In this document: in pieces, positions 58,572 to 64,000 of the stretch
Layout: each line of letters opens with the position of its first letter
How positions within the stretch are numbered: the stretch's first letter is position 1
DNA from: Guyanagaster necrorhizus
Taxonomy: Eukaryota; Basidiomycota; Agaricomycetes; Agaricales; Physalacriaceae
Assembly (NCBI RefSeq): GCF_019112545.1
Contig: NW_025064885.1
Coordinates: 1,390,139-1,454,138 of the forward strand
DNA length: 64,000 bases
Direction: 5' to 3'
The notes under the pieces: model-generated
Database searches by the model: none
Told to the model about the DNA's origin: nothing
Seen by the model: the letters and a program-made list of their open reading frames with translations, nothing else
Translations under genes and position numbers: made by a program

Positions 58572-61500
58572 GTGACTCTACTGAGTTGGCCGAAGGACTT
58601 CATGGTGTGCCTATCCCAGCTGTTGAATGGACTTACAATACCTCTGTAGTTATGCCTATGCCATTAAATATGCATTTGAATATACCAACAGTTAATGCAC
58701 ACCCCGAAGAGTCATAAGAAAAAACTCAATTGCCTACAGGCCGAACAGGGACAGAGAGCCCCTTGAAGTGGCTCAAACCCTTTGAAACCGAATGGACCTG
58801 GAGGGCTATCAGAGAAGCAAAAGATAGCTATACAGCGAAAGCTGCATTACAGGGATAGATACATCGAACCAGGAGAGAAGAAGCCACAGATGAGGTTGTG
58901 AAAGGACTGAAGAACACCGAGCGAAGCAGGGCCCTTGAATGGCTAGACGAGCTGAAAGGGCCCCACAAATTCATCAGACACGCTAAAACACCCAGAAGAG
59001 ATTTAACAACAAAGGCTTAAATTGAAACCCTGACTAGTCGGTCAATACACTCGGTAACCACCCTAATCAACAGCGGGTGTACCAGCAGCTCAATAAACCA
59101 GGCCTTCATTCAATAGAATCATCTTCCCACCCGATCCACTGCTGCCTCAATCCCCATCTATAACACCAACAGAACAAAGAATCAGGCCAGCTCGATTACA
59201 GAATTTGTCGAACTCCATCTAACCATTAGAGATCATTCCAAATGAATCGATCTGGCTGTAACTGACCTTGGAACCAAGGAGTTATTCTTGGGGCATGATT
59301 AGCTTATTCGGCACAACCCACTTATCAACTGGAAGACTGGATGAATCACCTTTGCCTGGTGCCAATGTCAAAAGATTCTGTTCGAATTGCCTGACAAGGA
59401 CTCAGAAGACAGGTGGGATGAGGAAATGGAAGATGGTGAAACCATCTTGGCCATTGACCTACAGAAAGAGATTCACATCCGGGCTGTACACCACACCAAC
59501 AATCTGGCAGCTAAGGCCAACGAGGGAAAGGCAGAAAAGGCATTTGAAGAAATAGTACTGGAGTGGGCTCAGGATTATCGAGACCTCTTCGAGAAAGAGA
59601 GTTTTGATGAGCTCCCACACCTAAAACCTTGGGATCATGCCATTGAACTGATTCCAAACGCCAATGCTAATCTGGACTGTAAAACCTACCCCCTCAGCAT
59701 CCAGGAGCAGCAGGAGCTCGACAAATTCCTCAATGAGAACCTATCCAGCAGATGCATCCAACCATCCAAATCTCCAATGGCGTCACCGTTCTTCTTCATA
59801 AAGAAAAAGGATAGCAAACTCCGACCAGTCTAAGACTATCGGAAATTGAATGAGATGATGATCAAGAACAGATACCCATTGCCTTTGATCTCGGAACTCA
59901 TAGACAAACTCCGAGGGGCCAAATATTACACCAAGCTTGATGTTCGCTGGGGATATAATAATGTCTGAATCAAGGAAGGGGACGAATAGAAGGTGGCTTT
60001 CAGAACCAACCGGAGGCTGTTCGAATCCACCGTAATGTTTTTCGGCCTAACAAACTCCCCTGCCATCTTTCAATGGATGATGAATGACATATTCAAGAAC
60101 CTCATCTCCACCAGAAAGGTTACCATTTATCTAGATGATATCCTCATCATGTCTCGAACAAAAGAGGAACACCGTGATCTAGTATGACAAGTGCTCACCC
60201 GCATGAGGAAACACAAATTATTCCTCAAAGCAGAGAAGTGCGAATTTGAGGTACTGGAAACGGAGTATCTCAGAGTAATTATTAGTGAAGGGAACATCAG
60301 GATAGATCCAATCAAGGTAGCAGGGGTAATAGAATGGCCGATACCAACCAGAAAGAAGGAATTGCAATCTTTCCTCAGATTCACCAATTTCTACCGGCAA
60401 TTTATCTGAAACTACAGCAAGATCGTCCACCCCATGACCCAGCTTACCAGTAATGCCCCATGGAAATGGGGAGACCCCCAACAGTGGGCCTTTAAAGACC
60501 TGAAACGGCAGTTAGCCAAAGATGTGATCCTCACCATACTATCTCAGAAGGGGAAGTTCCATATAGAAGCCAACTCCAGCAAGAGAGCAATAGAAGCAGT
60601 ACTATCTCAAGAACAGGACGGGAAATAGTGACCAGTCGCCTTCCTCTCTAAGGCTCTAACCATGACCAAAAGAAACTACGAGATTTATGACAAGGAGTTA
60701 TTAGCAATAATGCTTGCCCTGAAGGAGTGGCAACACTATCTGATTAGCGCCTCCAAGACCTTTGAGATTTGGATGGACCACTAAAATCTCAGATACTTCT
60801 GCCAACCATAAAAGTTAAACCAACGACAAGCTCGATAGGTCACCGAGCTTACCCAATACCAATACATGCTCCACCACAAGGCTGGGGTCACAAACAAAAA
60901 AGCCAACCTCTTGTCTCAACGGGCAGACCATGATCAAGGAGGAAATGACAATGTGGAGGTCATGATTCTATGACCCAAACACTTCCAGGCACTAATCATG
61001 CCAACAGAGGAAGAAATCCATGAACGGGTCAGAAGTGCAACCCATGATAACTATAAGTGAGATCAAAAGATCACCCCCTCACTTAACCATGAATGAGGCA
61101 TGACAAAAGAAGGGGGACTGATCTGCTATGATGGAAGAATCTATGTCCCACAAGATCGCGGTTTGTGCAGAGAAATCATCGCCATATGCCACGACCACGC
61201 CACCACTGGGCATCCAGGCATCACAAAAATGAAAGAGCTCATACTAAGAAACTATTGGTGGCCCAAACTAGAAACTGACATAACGGCATATGTCAGAGGG
61301 TGCGAAACCTGTCAGAGGGAAAAAGCCTCGACTCAATCGTGAGCAGCCCCACTACACCTGAACAAGGTACCATCATCCCTATAGACCCACATTTCAGTCG
61401 ACATGATCACTGGTCTCTCCGACTGTAATGGCTATGATGCAATCCTTGTCATAGTCGACCGGTTCTCCAAAGCAATTATCCCAGTCGCATGTTCTACAGA

Positions 61501-62458
61501 ACTAACCTTGGAGAGATGGGCCAAGATTCTATGAGATGAAGTGTATGCAAAGCATGGAATGCCCCAAGTAGTTATCTCCAACAGGGGGCCCCAATTCGTC
61601 TCTAAATTCCTCGATGACCTGTACAGACTACTCAACATCAAACACAATGTGTCCACAGCCTACCATCCACAAACTGATGGCCAGACTGAGCAAGCAAACC
61701 AGGAGATTGAGAAATACCTCCGACTATTCATTAACTACCAGCAAGATGATTGGATCAAATGGCTAGCATTGGCAGCCTTCCAACACAATAATCGGGTACA
61801 TTCCGTGACAGGACGAACTCCCTTCTTTGTCAACCACGGGCGACACCCCCATATCACCCATAATACACATGCTAAAACAACAACACCCGCCTCAATGGAC
61901 TTTGCTGCAGATATGGCAAAGATTCATGTTGAAACAAAGAAAGCTCTTGAAAAGGCTGCAGCAACAATGAAGAGACAATACAACAAACACCGCTGCCCGG
62001 CTCATACCTACCAAGTCAATGACAAAGTCTGGCTAAACACAACAAACCTCCACCTACCATGGCCAAAACAAAAGCTAGCTAACAAACAAACTGGCCCCTT
62101 CCCTATTATTGCAAAAGTCAGGGAAAGCACCTACAAACTACGCCTCCCAGTAGGATGGAAGGTTTATAATGTGTTCAACGAAGTACTCCTCTCCCTATTT
62201 ATCGCCCCAGCCTTCCCCAACCAGGAATGACCACCACCACCTCCTTCCGACTTAATCAATGATGAAGAACATTACAAAATCGACCAAGTCTTGAACCATA
62301 AACTATGAAAGGTTAAGGCCCGCAGAGGTGGCATGACAACTATGGTAGACTATCTGGTCTCTTGGAAGGGATACGGATCTGAGTCAAACCAATGGGTTAA
62401 TGAAAAACAAATAACAGCTGACAAAGCTATACATGACTATGAATTATCCCTTAATTAA
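58568..62458 (+). pseudogene. pol: J pol, one frame of 1297 codons with about two dozen stops
   Basis: It is in the -1 frame from gag and has no indel to the TAA at 62456. The protease at about 59060-59380 reads L-I-N-S-G-C, with Asn at 59069-59071. The RT at about 59640-60420 has an intact YLDDIL (60128-60145). RNase H spans about 60540-60920 with IEANSSKRAIEAVLSQ and IYDKELLAIMLALKEW. The integrase includes the zinc region HDHATTGHPG..CETCQ (about 61190-61315), SVDMITG, and VISNRGPQF with the second Asp changed to Asn at 61580-61582. QTDGQTEQANQEIE is at about 61670. A stop-free stretch of 229 codons lies at 61541-62230. The chromodomain YLVSWKGYGSESNQWVNEK is at about 62350-62405. Confidence 0.92.
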
Positions 62459-62492
62459 CACCATCGGGACGATGATCTTAAGGAGAGAGTAA

Positions 62493-62693
62493 TGTTATGA
62501 TTTTTCCCTCTTCACATCTTATTCATCCCTATTTATGCTTAGTCAGAAGGCATAGGATCATGGGAGGGCTTAGTCAGCACAACTAACCTGCCCATCAAGT
62601 CAACCTCAACAAGAATGCTCGACAACACACAAGCATCCCTTTATATATGGTAACAATGCTCAAGGACAATAGGCACCATGGACACAGGCAAAC
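62493..62693 (+). repeat. J 3' LTR, first 201 bp only
   Basis: It follows the purine tract AAGGAGAGAGTAA and matches 54981-55181 closely. Several differences pair TG in one copy with CA in the other. It is cut at about 62693, where an inverted LTR begins. Confidence 0.92.
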
Positions 62694-62964
62694 ATATACT
62701 GTATATTATAGAACTAAATATATAACTACCTATTGTATGTTTTCAGATCCTTATACCTATTGTTCTTAGGCATCGCTACTGTACACAAAAGGATGATTGT
62801 GCATTGTCAAGGGCTGGTCACTGTATCAGAGAACAATGACAGATTGGCTCATTGTGATGACTAAGCTTCTCCCACAGTTCTAAGCACTCATTTAATGCTC
62901 TGACTAAGCATCAAATAGAGGTTAATTCGATGAAAAGAAAATAAAAATAGGAAAAATCATAACA
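62694..62964 (-). repeat. Inverted LTR L, first about 271 bp on the minus strand
   Basis: Read on the minus strand from 62964 it starts TGTTATGATTTTTCC and carries TGCTTAGTCAGAGC, as in this LTR family. It ends abruptly against J's LTR. It belongs to another element whose body is missing. To its right (62965) is the gag of K, so ATTAG (62965-62969) may be a target copy. Confidence 0.8.
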
Positions 62965-64000
62965 ATTAGTTCAATATTGAATCTTGATTGATACTTCAGC
63001 AACTTGCTAAGTTAATCTTCTGGATATCATCTATTATAAATATCAATTGCATATTTAGTGGCAGAATATCATAAGATATCTCACTGTTCATTATTGTCTG
63101 AATAAATATACTTTTGCCTCATTTCTGAGGCTAACCATTTGGCATCCTTTTACAGAAAGGCTATCCCTTCTCCATACAACTCATTGTATTTCTTTTTTCT
63201 ATGTTGCTGTATTTTTTCATCTAGCACTTCTTTGTCAGTTTTCTCTATTAGATTCCCTAGATATTAGTACTCTTCTGAGAGGGCAAAGGGGTCACTATTC
63301 TTATCATCTCCTTTCTTGCCTTTCTCATCCCTGCTATCCTCAATGGAGAAGTTGTCATATGGGTCATAGGTGAATAGTGCTAGAGGTCTGATTGTTGCTG
63401 ATGAGCTGATTATTAACTTGGCTACTGGGTCCAGTGATATTGGCTGCAGGAGAAGGCTGGATGAGAGTGTTTCCAAGGTCAGGATGGTATCTAGTGTCTC
63501 TATGTGCTCACACCACCTCCAGATCTTGGCTATAGATGTGGAAGTTGGCATAGAATCTGAGATTAAGAAAGAGTCAAGTGACTCTCTCTCCCAGGAATCA
63601 CCAGAGTCCTCAGTTGGAGATATGGGCATTGAGAAGGACTCAGAGTCTATAGGCATCAAGTATGGAGTCAGACTGAGAGAGAATAGTGTCAGTGCTGGTG
63701 ATACTAATAGTTCAGAGAGGGGGATCATTGTTTCTTTGGGAAGACAGATCCTGATCTCTCTTTGTAGCTTTGCTGAGAGTAACAGAACTGTAGAGTCCTG
63801 CCCAGAGGTCAGTTTCTGTAGTGCTAGACTTTCTGAATGGAGAGTGAGTGTGATCTGTTTATATATTGGAGGCATGAGAGCTGGTAGTGCCCCACTCTAT
63901 GGCTTCAAGCTCTCACTGTCATCAATGATACTGCACATTGTATAGCTCATTATCATGGAGGGCCTATCTTCATGCTTGTTCTCTTTCTGCCCAGTTAAAG
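62965..64000 (-). pseudogene. gag: K gag leader fragment, minus strand, runs off the window
   Basis: A 203-codon stop-free stretch (63875-63264) ends in acidic SIEDSRDEKGKKGDD and SEEY. Downstream on the minus strand come AKWLASEMRQKYIYSDNNEQ and the YSATKYAIDIYNR..YPED block (about 63150-63010), which match the WLAS..HAA..HPED block of J, E and B. SMPTSTSIAKIWRWCEHIE parallels D's SSMETSADIAREWREKKH. This makes it gag of the same superfamily. The overlapping plus-strand open frame (63370-63945) has no such matches. Confidence 0.78.

Larger units (their letters stand above)
54981..62693 (+). mobile_element. Youngest gypsy retrotransposon J, 3' LTR truncated
   Basis: J has a complete 435-bp 5' LTR, full gag and pol, and a 3' LTR cut after 201 bp. 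It is inserted in the integrase of I, and CTTTT (54976-54980) is the left target copy; the right one is lost. CpG dinucleotides are frequent here (CGA, TCG and CCG codons are common) and nearly absent elsewhere, so J is the least decayed. Even so, about two dozen stops lie in pol. Protease and integrase each lost one catalytic Asp; RT YLDDIL is intact. Confidence 0.95.

Noticed and set aside
29050..62458. Alternative genetic code in which TGA/TAG/TAA are read as Arg, Trp or Gln
   Set aside because: The stops fall at Arg, Gln and Trp positions, but all three stop codons are involved, they are densest in the oldest copies, and sister copies have CGA, CAA, CAG or TGG there. C-to-T and G-to-A decay explains them.
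63370..63945. 191-codon plus-strand open frame
   Set aside because: It lies antisense to K's gag fragment, whose minus-strand frame has the family motifs. The plus-strand protein has no recognisable feature and is most likely a shadow.
1..64000. tRNA, rRNA, CRISPR array, bacterial operon or host gene
   Set aside because: I found no cloverleaf-like segments, no regularly spaced direct repeats, and no frames outside retrotransposon domains. All repeats are LTRs or nested element bodies.

Overview
This window is a block of heterochromatin-like, nested LTR retrotransposons from a fungal genome, most likely a basidiomycete (Agaricomycetes). I found no host gene, tRNA, rRNA or CRISPR array. The fungal and basidiomycete assignment is inference. 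It rests on Ty3/gypsy chromodomain elements with a retrotrans_gag / zinc-knuckle / protease / RT / RNase H / integrase / chromodomain order, on a second gypsy lineage whose protease and integrase read like those common in mushroom-forming fungi, and on strong CpG depletion with C-to-T / G-to-A stop codons (RIP-like or methylation-driven decay). All coding regions carry several to about two dozen in-frame stops and are annotated as pseudogenes.

Layout (letters are mine). A (+, 1-7213 and 15381-15416) is a gypsy element with its left end outside the window, and it sits in C. B (+, 7214-15375) is complete and lies inside the 3' LTR of A (TSD TTTAT). C (-, 15417-19588) is an older gypsy element that was hit by A and by D. 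D (+, 19589-20570 and 33579-37853) lies in the gag of C. Its gag is split by F (+, 20571-20586 and 28735-33573), a complete Ty1/copia element, and F's 5' LTR is split by E (+, 20587-28729), a complete gypsy element. A 59-bp LTR fragment at 37854 joins D to G (+, 37913-39210 and 47830-49367), and G is split by H (-, 39211-47824), a complete gypsy element. I (+, 49368-54980) is a different gypsy lineage inserted at the 3' edge of G. J (+, 54981-62693) is the youngest and most CpG-rich gypsy element and lies in the integrase of I. At 62693 J's 3' LTR is broken and joined to an inverted LTR (L, 62694-62964, -), which sits in the gag of K (-, 62965-64000).

Most gypsy copies (A, B, C, D, E, G, H, J, K, L) belong to one superfamily with unusual features. 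Gag is about 1000 codons long, starts 57-58 bases after the 5' LTR in the five copies where the start is visible, and opens with a hydrophobic, membrane-anchor-like helix. A charged glutamine-rich segment and a conserved WLAS...HAA...HPED block follow, before the usual gag domain. Pol (about 1300 codons) is in the -1 frame relative to gag. The primer-binding site is the exact reverse complement of 13 bases at the probable start of the transcript, which is the hallmark of Tf1-type self-priming. J, D, E and F keep long single reading frames with stops but few or no indels, so point transitions have done most of the damage.
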